Made by a program: the position numbers and the translations under genes. This document shows positions 34,612-45,310 of a stretch of 64,000 bases of DNA, in pieces. Location of the stretch: the NCBI GenBank assembly GCA_030762935.1, contig CM060887.1:13942501-14006500 (forward strand), given 5' to 3'. A model generated the notes under the pieces. The model was not told the origin of the DNA, did no database searches, and worked only from the letters and a program-made list of their open reading frames with translations. Each line of letters opens with the position of its first letter. Within the stretch, counting starts at the first letter, position 1. The DNA comes from Hymenopus coronatus (taxonomy: Eukaryota > Arthropoda > Insecta > Mantodea > Hymenopodidae).

Positions 34612-35319
34612 TTATGAAATGATACTTCCTTATAAGTAGAAGGGAAATAAGGGAGTACCATACATTAAAGTGATAGTCAAAAGCTGGTTGCTATGTGACT
34701 GAAGTTCCTTTGTTTGTATAGACAGGAGCTAATTCCTGTATGAGAAAAGTATAAATCTTTCAAAGCTGAAATCAACAACAAGGAATATCTAAAAAAAAAC
34801 GATCAACTCCACGAAAGAATGTATATGACACAAATGGTGTGTTTTGACGTGCTCTACATTTTTTGTGTAGTAAGTTGTTATCCACCTCTTATGGTTTAGC
34901 AGCTATGCAAAATTCCGTAAAAGTCATCCAGAATAAAGTAGTCTTCAGAGGCTATTCGCAGAAAATTCAAGATATACATTTTATTTGTCGGGTAAATATC
35001 TTTAGTGTACGATATTTTAATCAAAATGTTAGAGCCATTTTTGAGAAAATAAAAAAAAAATAAAAAAAAAAATCCATATAAAGGTAATTAGGGTTGTGTT
35101 CTTGAAAATCTTCGTGTCGCATCCTTGGAAATACCAAACCTAAATACTAAGTTTGGTTTTTAACGGACTTTTCGTTTTTGAATACCACAGACACACACAC
35201 TCATACATACATACACACGACGCGGACATTTTTCTGAAAATGACATTTTGGATTCAGCGAGTCTCAAAACATATATTTCCGGTGAAATCTCTATGTACAT
35301 AACACGTGTAGAGAAAGTA
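34612..35319 (-). repeat. Family A copy (minus), CATCAGA end lost
   Basis: From TTATGAAATGATACTTCC to ACACGTGTAGAGAAAGTA, with an internal loss near the hairpin. Confidence 0.82.
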
Positions 35320-35410
35320 ATAAGACCTGTTCTCTAACACTAATAATTACTAAGTTATTTGTATTTTACTAAGTGATTGTACCAAAATGTTCTAAAAAGC
35401 TACTACAAAG

Positions 35411-36071
35411 TGTCACATGTGCCATTGGCGAGAGTTTAATTCATTATGTTTTAGTAATTACGAATTAATTAATCTGAATTAATTGGGATTTGAGCTTACA
35501 TATTCTTAGGAAAATACAAGCTTTATTATAAGCGGACGTCACACAGGATATTCTAGAACATTTAAGCATTCGGTGCTGATTGGCTAAGTCTACCCACTAT
35601 CAGGGCGTTGGTTCTTCATATTTGGAGAACGGCCACCATGTTGGAATGCCCTTTCGGAGACGCCACTAAATCTATTTAAGGGACGGCTAACCCGTCCTCC
35701 GGGGCTATTGTCATTGACCGTCGGGGAACCTCTATTTTGCTTGTGTGCGTCTTGAGGCGTCGCTCCGGGCTCAACCGGCCACCACTTTGACCACTTAATC
35801 TCTCACCTCGCCTAGACACATCATGACATATTTCTTAAGGTAAGGATTTATATTAGTAACTCCGTAATGAGAATGATATTGGCCAGGATTAATTGAATAG
35901 TTGGCCATCCTACACCTTTGTAAACCAAACATGCGTAACCAACGGATTATTTAATCTTTCTTAATATATTAGCTTAACTTAAGTCCCATTATTATCGTTG
36001 CTCTACAATCTACCTTCCTTTCACTACCCTCTAATAGCTATTCCCCCCTGAGTCCAACTTTAGTTGTGACA
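35411..36071. mobile_element. Solo LTR 1
   Basis: Begins TGTCACATGTGCC and ends GTTGTGACA, so it has TG...CA termini with a short inverted repeat (TGTCAC/GTGACA). The 4-bp target duplication AAAG lies at 35407-35410 and 36072-36075. It shares its first about 20 bp and its last about 70 bp (TCTACC...TTTCACTACCCTC, ATAGCTATTCCCCC) with the LTR at 39227-40050. A TATTTAAG box at about 35692 is followed by a GC-rich stretch, plausible for LTR promoter sequence. No internal retroviral-type coding lies beside it, so it is a solo LTR. Four-base duplications fit Ty3/Gypsy or BEL; the superfamily cannot be settled. Confidence 0.8.
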
Positions 36072-36101
36072 AAAGGATTATCCTCAATAATATTTTAAAA
36101 T

Positions 36102-36230
36102 TATTTACAATTAGAGTACCTCTATAAAAGCTATACCAAAATGAGCGGGAGATTCGAAATATTCATATGCAATTAGAACATGAAAATGAAAATATTTATT
36201 AAAATCCCATTTCAACTCCCATTAAGTTAA
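36102..36230 (+). repeat. Dispersed repeat, about 130 bp, copy 1
   Basis: TTTACAATTAGAGTACCTCT, GCTATACCAAAATGAGCG, GATTCGAAATATTCATATGC and AATCCCATTTCAACTCCC match 51398-51530. It lies next to solo LTR 1. Unclassified. Confidence 0.65.
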
Positions 36231-36570
36231 GATAATTTATAAGCTTATTGTGTAAACACCTTATTATTGTCGTTTGATAAGACCCTTATGTGACTTCTCT
36301 CCATAGTCTGTATAAATCTGAAACCATTAAACACAAGTGAATTTAATTACAAAACCGGGAACCTGTTCATATTCATGCTAATCATCAAATCACTACATAG
36401 CGTATCCCTCACGTAGATCACGTGATAGTTGCTAACGTAGTACCCCTTAGGATAAAAGGGACCCCCATTCAGGTCGAGCTTCCTTATTGGTTCCATTTCC
36501 ACACCTATCGCAAGTCAAAATCCATCTGATGTCCCAATCTCCTATAGTACTATTTTCTCAAACATTTATT
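36231..36570. other. Unassigned single-copy DNA
   Basis: Nothing recognised. Confidence 0.4.
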
Positions 36571-38180
36571 ACTTTCTCTACATTACTATTTCACCGTAAA
36601 TACATGTTTTGGGGCTCCCTGAATCAAAAAAGAAATTGGAAAAAGTTCCGCGCGTATGTGAAACTGTTGACAGCATAGCTCAAAAATAAAATTAGTATTT
36701 TATGTTTGGTATCTTCCAAGGATGTGATACAAAGATTTTTATAAAAATCCCCCCCAACCCCAAACACCCTTTACATGGAAAAAACTTTGAATGTTTTGAT
36801 TCGCTCTAAAATGGCTCTAACGATTATGATTTAAATCTCTTATATTTAAGATATTTACATGAAAAATAAAATGTAATAGCCTCTATAGATGTTTACTCTG
36901 GGAAATTGCGGAATTTTGCATAACTGCTAAACCGTAAGCGATAGACAGAAACTTAACACACACAAAATATAGAGCTCATTAAAACACACAAAGTTGTATA
37001 CCTTTTTACTTTCTCTATAGGCACTATGTACATAGTGCATAGAGAATGTATTGCACTCCACCAAAAAATTCGATACCGAGATTTCACCGGAAATATATCT
37101 TTTAGGGTCCCCTTTATCCATAAAAAACATTTTTTTTGGAAAAAGGTCCGTGTGTATGTCCGTGTGTCTGTGAACACGATAAATCAGAAACGAAAAGTAG
37201 CTAAAATTTCAAACTTGGTCTTTAAGTTTAGTATCTTCCAGGGATGCGACACAAATATTTTGAGAAAAATCCCCCCACCCCAAACTACCCTTTACATGGA
37301 ACTTTTTTCGAACAGTTTGATTTTCTTAAAAATGGCTCTAATGATTTTGATTAAAGTACCGTATATTAAAGATATTTACGTGACAAATAAAATGTATATC
37401 TTGAATTTTCTGGGAATAACTTCTAAAGACCTGTTTATGCTGGATGAATTTTTCTTAATTTGGCATAACTGCTAAACCGTAAGAGATAGACAAAAACTTA
37501 CTATACAAAAAATGTAGGCCTTGTTGAAATACACAATTTACGTCATATACAGTTTTTAGGTGGAGCTTACCGTTTTCGAGGAATTCATTGTTATTAGTTT
37601 CAGTTGCGAAATACATATACTTTTCTCAGACGGGAGTGTCCGTTTTTCTTTTGTTCTACTCCTGGCCAAGAAAAGAAGTGATTTGTAATGAAAATCACAT
37701 AACGACAGCTTTTAAAACATTTGACTATCGATTTAGCGTAGTGTATTCCCTTATTTTCTTCCTATTTATAAGGAACCAAGTAAGCAGAACATTGTGCTGA
37801 ATAACTCGATTAACAAAGTGCAGAAAGGAGAATAATGTAAGAAGTTTGTAGAACGGCTAGAGAAAGTCATGAGAGTGTAAAAAATCAGATTTTTTAGATA
37901 TTCCTTGTTATTAGTTTCAGCTTTAAAAGCTTGAATTTTCTCATACATGAATTTGTCAACTCCTATTCATACCATGGAACATCAGTCACATAGCAACCAG
38001 CTTTTGACTACCACTTTAACCTATGGTACCCCCTTATTTCACTTCTACTTACAAGGAAACAAGTAATAAGACTATTTAAGTTACTTTTTTCTCGATTAGC
38101 ATGAAGTAAATAGAGGCATGAGCTTTTTAGCAATAATTCTTTGCAGAGGTGTAGAGAAAGTCATGTAAAAGTAACACATA
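36571..38180 (+). repeat. Family A copy (plus), split by a nested copy
   Basis: Outer parts are 36571-37007 (ACTTTCTCTACATTACTATT to AAAGTTGTATACCTTTTT) and 37894-38180 (TAGATATTCCTTGTTATTAG to CATGTAAAAGTAACACATA). Confidence 0.82.
37008..37889 (+). repeat. Family A copy (plus), complete and nested
   Basis: ACTTTCTCTATAGGCACTAT to GAGAGTGTAAAAAATCAGA, inserted in the T-run of the outer copy. Confidence 0.88.
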
Positions 38181-38916
38181 TTTTAAATATTGCAATTCGA
38201 AAATCAATTTTGTTAGTTTTAACCTTTGCTGCTAATAGGCTGAGAAATCTTTAATGGAGGATAAGCTCTTGTTTTTATTTAGAGTATTCTGTTTTCTTTT
38301 AATACGATGACAAAGTGAATGAATGAACAGGTATTTAGGGGAAGATAAATACCTCACTCTTTTGGACTAGAGGGGGTCGAATGTTATTCTTCATTACATA
38401 AAAGGGAACAGAGCTGCTACGAAAATAAGAAAAGCAAACAGCGTAGGGAGGAGACAGGACGAGGGAATTTTTTAGAAATGAAGCCCTTGGGCCACCAAGT
38501 ATTTTACCGAAGGTGTGTCAGGTGTTTTATCGAACCTGTATGTCATTAGCAGGACCGTAAAAACCCTGCGTGCAGGTCGGCGTGAAATTCTAATTAGGTG
38601 AGAGAGACCATGAAAATATAGGAGAACAGTTGACGGTATCTGGGGAATAGACCTGTACGCCCTCGCTCCATGTGATTGTTTTTTCTGAGTGAACATTGTC
38701 AATTTCGATTCAGCGAAATGTAAATTCAGGATCGTTTTAATTGCGGTCTATAACCATGTCAGACAATTAAAATCCCACCTGATTATGCTCATATTCCAAT
38801 TAGCTAGACCCTAGTTTATCTATTGTCCATTTCTTCTACATGTGTAGTTGATTTCTCTCTGCCGTACATAGTCTTTCATAACTAGACATTCAAAAAATTA
38901 ACAGACTTTAATTATA
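38181..38916. other. Unassigned single-copy DNA
   Basis: No family-A or other known repeat; a 76-codon minus frame at 38472-38702 is unrecognised and unsupported. Confidence 0.4.
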
Positions 38917-39030
38917 TACTTTATACATGTACTATGTACATAGTGTATAAAGAAAATTTGCATTCCACTCAAAAATTCCATACCAAAATTTCACTGGAAA
39001 TAGACGTTTCAGGGTGACCTGTATCTAAAA
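38917..39030 (+). repeat. Family A 5'-end fragment (plus)
   Basis: ACTTTATACATGTACTATGT to GGTGACCTGTATCTAAAAAA, then replaced by a minus copy. Confidence 0.78.
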
Positions 39031-39033
39031 AAG

Positions 39034-40212
39034 CCTGATAATTCCATTCACATGGCTTTCTCTACATCTATGCAACAAATTATTGTTAAAAATGTTATGC
39101 TTCTATTTACTTCATGCTAATCGAGAAAAAAATAGCAGAAATAATCTTATTACTTGCTTCCTTGTAAGTAGAAGCGAAATAAGGGAGTACCATAGGTTAA
39201 AGTGATAGTCAAAAGCTGTTTGCTATTGTCACGTATGTGATTGACGAGTATTTTTAAATTAGCTTATTGTTTGTTTTAAGTCACATTATTGTAAATGTTT
39301 TAGAATTCCATTTTCTTATAAATGTCTGTATTTCTTAACAACCGGATTCTTGGATTGAACAAGAGGAAGCTTTATGGTTTTCTTTGTTATTATAACCGGA
39401 TGTATCTTCTTCTGATTAATGGAACATTTTACCACATTTTGCAACTTATGGGCTTGCGTGGGCTTTCAACCACTTTCCGTGACACATCGAAGGCTAGGAC
39501 AGACTTTAATCCCAAACACGTCATATAGGAAGCCCTGTCTTATCTTTTAAACACTGCAATGTTATTGGTGGATTTATTAAGAGCCTGGGCGTAGAATCCC
39601 CTGGAGACAATTGTCTAGTATAAAATTGTCTGGAATCTTGAATTCCGGGCGCTTTTGATTCTTAGTACTTGAAAGAGGCAGACTCGCTGCCCGAGGGACG
39701 TCCGAGGCCCAACCCCGGGCCACTGGCTACCATACCGATACACATCTTTCTCCTCGTCGAGCTAATCAACCTTAAAGGTAAGAACCTTTTGTTGTATATT
39801 AACTATTTTACCAATTCTTGCCTTTGGTATTCCGAATTACTTCACGCTCGACATGAAACGCCTGACACGCTTAAGTCTTGTTTATTGTAATTTATCTTAC
39901 TATTTTATTGTAAAGTATATTTGCCTTTCGCTATTTGTCAATATTTTTATATTATCAGGATTCCCTTTGCGTTGTTATCATTGCTCTATTACCTAACTTT
40001 TACCACCCTCAAATAGCTATCCCCCACGTCGTAGAATTATGCTCGCGACACTATGTGACTGAAGTTCCTTTGTTTCTATGGACAAGATTTGACAAATTCC
40101 TGTATGAGAAGAGTAAGTTTTTTAAAGCTGAAACCAAAACAAGGAGTATCTCAAAAACGATCAAATCCACGAAAAAATGTATATGATATGAATTGTGTGT
40201 TTTACATGTTTT
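39034..40212 (-). repeat. Family A copy (minus), carrying solo LTR 2
   Basis: CCTGATAATTCCATTCACAT to 39226, then resumes after the LTR at 40051 (CTATGTGACTGAAGTTCC) and fades near GTGTGTTTTACATG. Hairpin end missing. Confidence 0.82.
39227..40050. mobile_element. Solo LTR 2, same family as 35411-36071
   Basis: Begins TGTCACGTATGTG and ends TCGCGACA. The target duplication CTAT is at 39223-39226 and 40051-40054. The flanking family-A copy reads continuously across the insertion (TTTGCTAT | CTATGTGACTGAAG), which defines both ends exactly. Length is 824 bp against 661 bp for the related LTR; the middle differs, the ends match. TATAAAAT near 39622 may be its TATA box. No internal region is present. 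Confidence 0.85.
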
Positions 40213-40630
40213 GTGTTGTAATACATCCCATCCTTTGTTTTTGTATATTTAGATCACCTACTGTGGTGCTGGTTATGTCCGTAAAAGCTTCGTTTTTGTT
40301 TCGCTTCTTCTCAGTGAAGCACAGTTTTTATTTCCTCCGCTAATTTTACTGAGAAAGACGGCAATAAAACTCCCATCTCCGAAGTCTGGTGCAATTAGTG
40401 AACTATAATAAATATCCTCATGTCTTTGCTGCTGCGGAATATATCATCTGTGTACGAATAACAAATAAAACGCTTGAGGAAGATTACACTCCGCGGGAGG
40501 TTTGCTTGGTAATGCATTTAATATACATCCTGTTTAATTCCTAGCATTAGCGGTTCCTAGAACACTTTTCATTTGCTTCGCTGCAGCCCGGCCAACACAT
40601 TATAAACGAATTGAAATAAAATAATATTAC
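40213..40630. other. Unassigned single-copy DNA
   Basis: Nothing recognised. Confidence 0.4.
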
Positions 40631-40730
40631 TATATTCTCTACTACATTTTATGGAGGTATTGTATTCCGCTGACAAATTCGATATTGAGATTTTACAGAA
40701 ACTGTCCTATGTATCCGAAAGAAGCATTTT
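40631..40730 (+). repeat. Family A 5'-end unit 1 of 3
   Basis: Decayed start, then ATGGAGGTATTGTATTCCGC and CAAATTCGATATTGAGATTT; ends before the next ACTTTCTC. Confidence 0.65.
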
Positions 40731-40731
40731 T

Positions 40732-40860
40732 ACTTTCTCCATGCATACATTACAGGCACATAGCAGTTAGAGAAAGTACTGCACTCCACTCAAAAATTCA
40801 ATGTTGAGGTTTCACTAGTAATATATGTTTTAGAAGTCCCCTATGTCCAAAAAAGATATT
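40732..40860 (+). repeat. Family A 5'-end unit 2 of 3
   Basis: ACTTTCTCCATGCATACATT to CCTATGTCCAAAAAAGATAT; only the first about 125 bp of the element. Confidence 0.75.
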
Positions 40861-40862
40861 TT

Positions 40863-41586
40863 ATTTTCTCTACATAGTAAATAGTTCTTAGGTAGAGAAG
40901 GTATTGCAGTCCACCCAAAAATTCATACCGAGAATTCATCATATGCCCCCATTTAATTGAAAAAAAAAAGAAATCTAGAACAAATTCCGTGTGTGTTCGT
41001 GCGTCTGTGAACACGATAACTCAAAAACGAAAAGTCGATAAAATACCAAACTTCGTATTTAATTTCAGTATATTCCAAGGTTGCGACTCTAAGATGTTCA
41101 AGAAAATCTCCCCAACCCAACTACCCTTTATATGGAAACATTTTCGAAAATTTAAACTTTCTCCAAAAATGAACTAACGATTTGGATTAAACAATCATAA
41201 TTAAAGATATTTACATAGCAAATAAAATATATACCTTGAATTGTCTAGGAGCAACATCTGAAGAGTTTTTTATTCTGATTGAATTTTGTAGACTATTGCA
41301 TAACTGGTAAACCGTAAGAGATAAACAAAAACTTGCATAAAAATGTAGAACTTGTTAAGTCATATAATTCTATGCTATATACATTTATTTCGGTGAGTTG
41401 AACGTTTATCAGATATTCCTTCATATTAGTTTCACTTTTAAAATACTTATAATTTTTTCACATGGGAGTTTGTTAACTCTTAGACATACAAACAAAGGAA
41501 CTTCAATCACATATCAACCAGCTTTAGCCTGGTGTAGTCCCTTATTTCGCTTCCACTTACAAGAGAGTAAGTAAAGACTAGGAAAG
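40863..41586 (+). repeat. Family A copy (plus), unit 3 of 3, 3' end lost
   Basis: ATTTTCTCTACATAGTAAAT to TTACAAGAGAGTAAGTAAAG; cut by the tRNA-like repeat. Confidence 0.82.
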
Positions 41587-41587
41587 G

Positions 41588-41758
41588 TAGAGTCAGACTG
41601 AAAAATTCAATGCCATAGCCGGTATTTGAACCACAGATCGCCCGATCTATAGCCGGTTGCTCTGCCACTGAGCTACCATGGCAACATGCCGGCATAGCAT
41701 TGAATTTCTCAACTGATTTATCCAACTCCTGTCCTTCACACGGCGATGTGTAAAAAAA
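41588..41758. repeat. tRNA-like repeat unit, orientation 1, with empty family-A site
   Basis: Core running from AGAGTCAGACTGAAAAATTC to CATTGAATTTCTCAACTG, followed by CCAACTCCTGTCCTTCACAC and GATGTG plus seven A. The downstream flank is shared with 41905-42074 in the same direction, while the core is inverted. Immediately after the A-run it reads CAGTTATTCCATACAAA, the unoccupied equivalent of the family-A insertion at 42075. Confidence 0.7.
41611..41682 (-). tRNA. tRNA-like sequence (probable pseudo-tRNA), copy 1
   Basis: A 72-nt cloverleaf-like unit on the minus strand. A 7-bp acceptor stem (GCCATGG with CTATGGC) and D-arm GCTC...GAGC are seen, plus T-loop TTCAAAT, but anticodon and T stems carry mismatches. 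It lies in a segment that is inverted relative to copy 2 at 41938-42009, flanked by AAATTCAATGC / GCATTGAATTT inverted repeats. Degenerate stems argue for a tRNA-derived repeat rather than a working gene. Confidence 0.45.
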
Positions 41759-41904
41759 CAGTTATTCCATACAAATTAACCATAGTAGTTGGCCATACTG
41801 TGAATCCTGGGTCAAAAGTACTTACAGCATTGTAAGTCGCCATTAGGGTTGTCTTCCCAAAGTAATTTGAGATCACCTTGTGGTTTACCGGGAAACTTGC
41901 CAGT

Positions 41905-42074
41905 CATTTGAGAAATTCAATGCTATGCTGGCATGTTGCCATGGTAGCTCAGTGGCAGAGCAGCCGGCTAGAGATCGGGAGATCCGTGGTTCAAATCCCG
42001 GCTATGGCATTGAATTTTTCAGTCTGACTCTACCTTTCCAACTCCTGTCCTTCACACGGCTATGTGTAAAAAAA
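41905..42074. repeat. tRNA-like repeat unit, orientation 2
   Basis: Core from TTGAGAAATTCAATGC to TTTTTCAGTCTGACTCTACC is the reverse complement of the core at 41588. The downstream flank CCAACTCCTGTCCTTCACAC is in the same direction as in that copy. The unit ends at an A7 run where a family-A copy is inserted. Confidence 0.7.
41938..42009 (+). tRNA. tRNA-like sequence (probable pseudo-tRNA), copy 2
   Basis: 72 nt with acceptor stem GCCATGG/CTATGGC plus discriminator A, D-arm GCTC-AGTGGCA-GAGC, anticodon loop CTAGAGA (would read AGA) and T-loop TTCAAAT. One anticodon-stem and two T-stem pairs are mismatched. An AGA anticodon would be serine, but tRNA-Ser needs a long variable arm that is absent here. 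Most likely a tRNA-derived repeat. Confidence 0.45.
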
Positions 42075-42970
42075 TCTGATGTGTACCATTCACATGACTT
42101 TCTCTATATCCCTGCAATAAATTATTCTTAAAAAGCTTATACTTCTATTTACTTTATGCTAATCAGAAAACATGAACAGAAATAGTATTATTACTTGCTT
42201 CCTTGTAAGTAGAAGCGAAATAAGGGACTGTCATAGGTTAAAATGATAGTCAAGAGTTGGTTGCTATGACACTGAAGTGCTTTTGTTCGTATGGACAGCA
42301 GTTGACAAATTCCTGTATCAGAAAAGTGTACGTTTTTCATAGGAGAAACCAAAAATAAAGAATGTCTCAAAAACTACAAACTCCACGAAAAAAATGTATA
42401 TAACATTATTTGTGTGTTTTAATGTGCTCTACAGTTTTTGTGTAGTAGGTTTTTGTCCATATCTTACGGTTTAGCAGTTATTCAAAAGTCAGTAAAATTA
42501 ATCCAGAATAAACTACTCTTCAGAGGCTATTCCCAGAAAATTCAAGATATACCTTTCATTTGTCAGGTAAATATGTTTAATATACGAAATTTTAATCAAA
42601 ATCGTTAGAGCCATTTTTGAGAAAATCAAAATTTTCGAAAAAAGTTCCATGTACAGGGAAGTTGGGGGTGGGGGGAGTTTTCTCAAAATCTTCGTGTCAC
42701 ATACCTGGAAGATACTAAAGTTAAATACTAAGTTCGGTGTTTTATCGACTTTTCGTTTTTGAGTTATCGTTTTTACAGACACACGGACACACTGACATAC
42801 GGTCACACACACACACAAACACACACAGACTTTTTTGTGAAAATGCTTTTTTTGGATACAGGGGACCCTAAAACATATATTTCCGGTGAAATCTCGGTAT
42901 CGAATTTTTGGGTGGAGTGCAATACCGTCTCTATACACTATGTACATAGTACGTATAGAGAAACTAAAAT
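42075..42970 (-). repeat. Family A copy (minus), complete, with empty-site comparison
   Basis: TCTGATGTGTACCATTCACA to GTATAGAGAAACTAAAAT, 896 bp. The same flanks occur without insertion at 41735-41777, so both boundaries are defined directly. Confidence 0.92.
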
Positions 42971-42984
42971 CAGTTATTCCATAC

Positions 42985-43108
42985 AAAGTAAATACTATTT
43001 CTGCTAATTTTTTCTCAATTAGCATGAAGTAAATAGAAGAATAAATTTTTTAGCAATAGTGTTTTTGCAGAGATGAAGAGCAACTCTTGTGAATGAAACA
43101 CATCAGAT
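42985..43108 (+). repeat. Family A 3'-end fragment (plus)
   Basis: AGTAAATACTATTTCTGCTA to GTGAATGAAACACATCAGA. Confidence 0.8.
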
Positions 43109-43218
43109 ATCTATTGTGTTATTACGTTATTTTGCGCCTGTGTTCAGAAAGCATTGAACTTCTGCATTTTTAAAATTAACATACTACGCCTAACTACAGC
43201 GTTATGTGGACGCAATGA

Positions 43219-43349
43219 TTACATTTCAGTATATCTATTTGAATACATGAATTTCGCAGAAACAGAAGCTGGATGGATTCCGTTTTCACTCTGATACAAA
43301 GGTGGTTTTGAAGGCTGTACTGAATTTTTAAAGCTTTTGATAGAGCTGC
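43219..43349 (-). CDS. Candidate terminal exon of an unidentified gene
   Basis: Minus strand: a pyrimidine-rich run followed by TTCCCATAATTTAG, a good 3' splice site, then an open frame of 42 codons (SSIKSFKNSVQPSKPPLYQ, SENGIHPASVSAKFMYSNRY, TEM) ending in TAA at 43219. The composition (Ser, Pro, Lys, Tyr) and lack of family-A similarity are compatible with a protein C-terminus. I do not recognise the protein. The frame is also open upstream (to about 43518) through a GTAAGT, so exon limits are uncertain. Could be chance. Confidence 0.28.
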
Positions 43350-44038
43350 CTAAATTATGGGAAGTAATGAAAGACAAGGAATTACTTACTTTATGATCAG
43401 CGCTACACAAAGCATACATTTTAAGACAATTATTCAGCCAATAATAAGAAACCAGATAATAATTACAGGGAATAACAAGAGAAACGCGATTCTCCTCTGC
43501 GATCTCTTTGCTGTACATTTTAATTTACACCTTGAGAAGGTTATAAGGGACTTAAAAGTGAAATTTCAAATTTTAATCTCAAGACTTCTATAAACTTTAA
43601 CTTATTTATAAATGATTTATCATAACATACACGAGCAGCGAAACTATTGCTTTGAAAAGTCAAATCTCAATGTAACATAAGGATATTGCATTGTAATTTT
43701 AGTCCCATTTCTGAATCTCTCGAAAACCTTCTGACGTAAGCGTCCGATTCGTGACGTCATTGTTTAGTAAAACTTGAAGTTGCGCGGTAATAGCTACGTT
43801 GATGTATTTGTTTGTTATAGCTTTATTTTCACATTCTTTTATCAAAGTGACTCATTAAGCATGTTAAAAAGCATAATTCTATAATTTACCTATCAAAAAT
43901 GAATTAATTACGAGGGCCGTAAAAAGTGACAGACGATTTGATATAACTAAATAATAATCTCTCATTTATTATTGCGTGGTACCAGTTTTTCAAGGCCGAT
44001 GTTATACTTTTCTACCGCCAAAGAACATTCGTTTTTTT
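43350..44038. other. Unassigned single-copy DNA with mariner edge
   Basis: Upstream context of the candidate minus exon; also holds the mariner-type end at 43909. Otherwise nothing recognised. Confidence 0.4.
43909..43945 (+). mobile_element. Mariner terminal-repeat fragment
   Basis: TTACGAGGGCCGT is identical to the left end of the mariner remnant at 9556 and then continues as AAAAAGTGACAGACG. No transposase coding follows. Either a very short solo end or the edge of another subfamily. Confidence 0.4.
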
Positions 44039-44400
44039 ACTTTCTCTATGCGTACTATGTGCATAGTGCATAGAGAAGGTATTGCACTGCACTTAAAAAT
44101 TTGATACCGAGATTTCACCGGAAATATATGTTTTAGGGTCCCCTGTATCCAACAAAAGCATCTTAACTCAAAAACGAAAAGTCGCTAAAACACCAAACTT
44201 GGTATTTAAGTTTAGTATCTTCTTTTGCATGGAACTTTTTTCGAAAATTTTGATTTTTCTCAAAAATGGCTTTAACAAGTTTGATTAAAATATCGTATAT
44301 TAAAGATATTTACCTGACAAATAAAATTTATATCATGAATTTTCTGGGAATAGCCTCTGAAGACTACTTTATTCTGGATGAATTTTACCGAATTTTGCAT
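44039..44400 (+). repeat. Family A copy (plus), 3' half lost
   Basis: ACTTTCTCTATGCGTACTAT to CCGAATTTTGCATAA, with the microsatellite region deleted. Confidence 0.85.
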
Positions 44401-45310
44401 AAACCGGCTCCTTGAGTGTCGTGGCAGCCTTATGAGTGTATGGTGGCTTACATGCGCAATATGAGTGAACCGTGAATGTTTAATCAGAACTGGGAGAACA
44501 AGTATTTTGTTGTTCTTCAAAAACAACCACTAATGTTGCACACGTGAACTTCAGCTTCTCTGCCAGGTGGAAGATTAAAGGAAGGGACGCATTTTACACT
44601 GCGTGTGCTTTATGGCATCCCTTGCATAAGGGCAGTTATCCTTTATGGATTTTCTCCTTACATCTGGGAGAGAGAGGCACTATTATGATCAAGGGGGTTG
44701 TGCCTCATTTTATGCACGTCAGTGTACCAGTTACAGGAAATACTAAGTCCTTATTTGTTCTCTCCGTAACCTAAATCTTCAAACAACGCATGTTTAGTGT
44801 GTCCCGCTTTGTTCACGAGAAACTAGAGCTTAGGCCATAGCTAGCTCCTAAACGTTTATCCTTCTCTGAAGAGGATATAACCTCAAGGGAGACGTCCGCA
44901 GCATATACTCTCCACCAAAAGCAAAATGAAAGAAAACAACATCATCAGCATAGAAATTCCTCTTAAGTGAAATGAAATTTGCCTCGAGCGAAAATGTCCA
45001 TTGTAGAAAATTATTTTCTCTTGCTACAGGACATGAGGTAACGGGAAGAAAAAGACAGACCACAGTGAGATTATAAAGCAGGTAGAGGAATCTCTGCTCA
45101 TAATGTCAGTAAACATTAAGTGACGGCAATTCCATTGCTTAGAGAAGACATCGGATTAGATATGGTAGTCGCCACTCCAGGTGACAAATGAGATCTTTCT
45201 CTCTAGGTATGTATTGGTGGGACGAAATTGGTAATACCACTTAAACATGCTTAAATATTGCATATTATGTATCCACAATAAGGAATAGACATGCAATTTG
45301 TTATTTGGCC
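44401..45310. other. Unassigned single-copy DNA
   Basis: Moderate GC; a 76-codon plus frame at 44544-44774 is unrecognised. Confidence 0.4.

Noticed and set aside
41938..42009. Functional tRNA-Ser (AGA)
   Set aside because: No long variable arm, mismatches in anticodon and T stems, and a second degenerate inverted copy nearby point to a tRNA-derived repeat.
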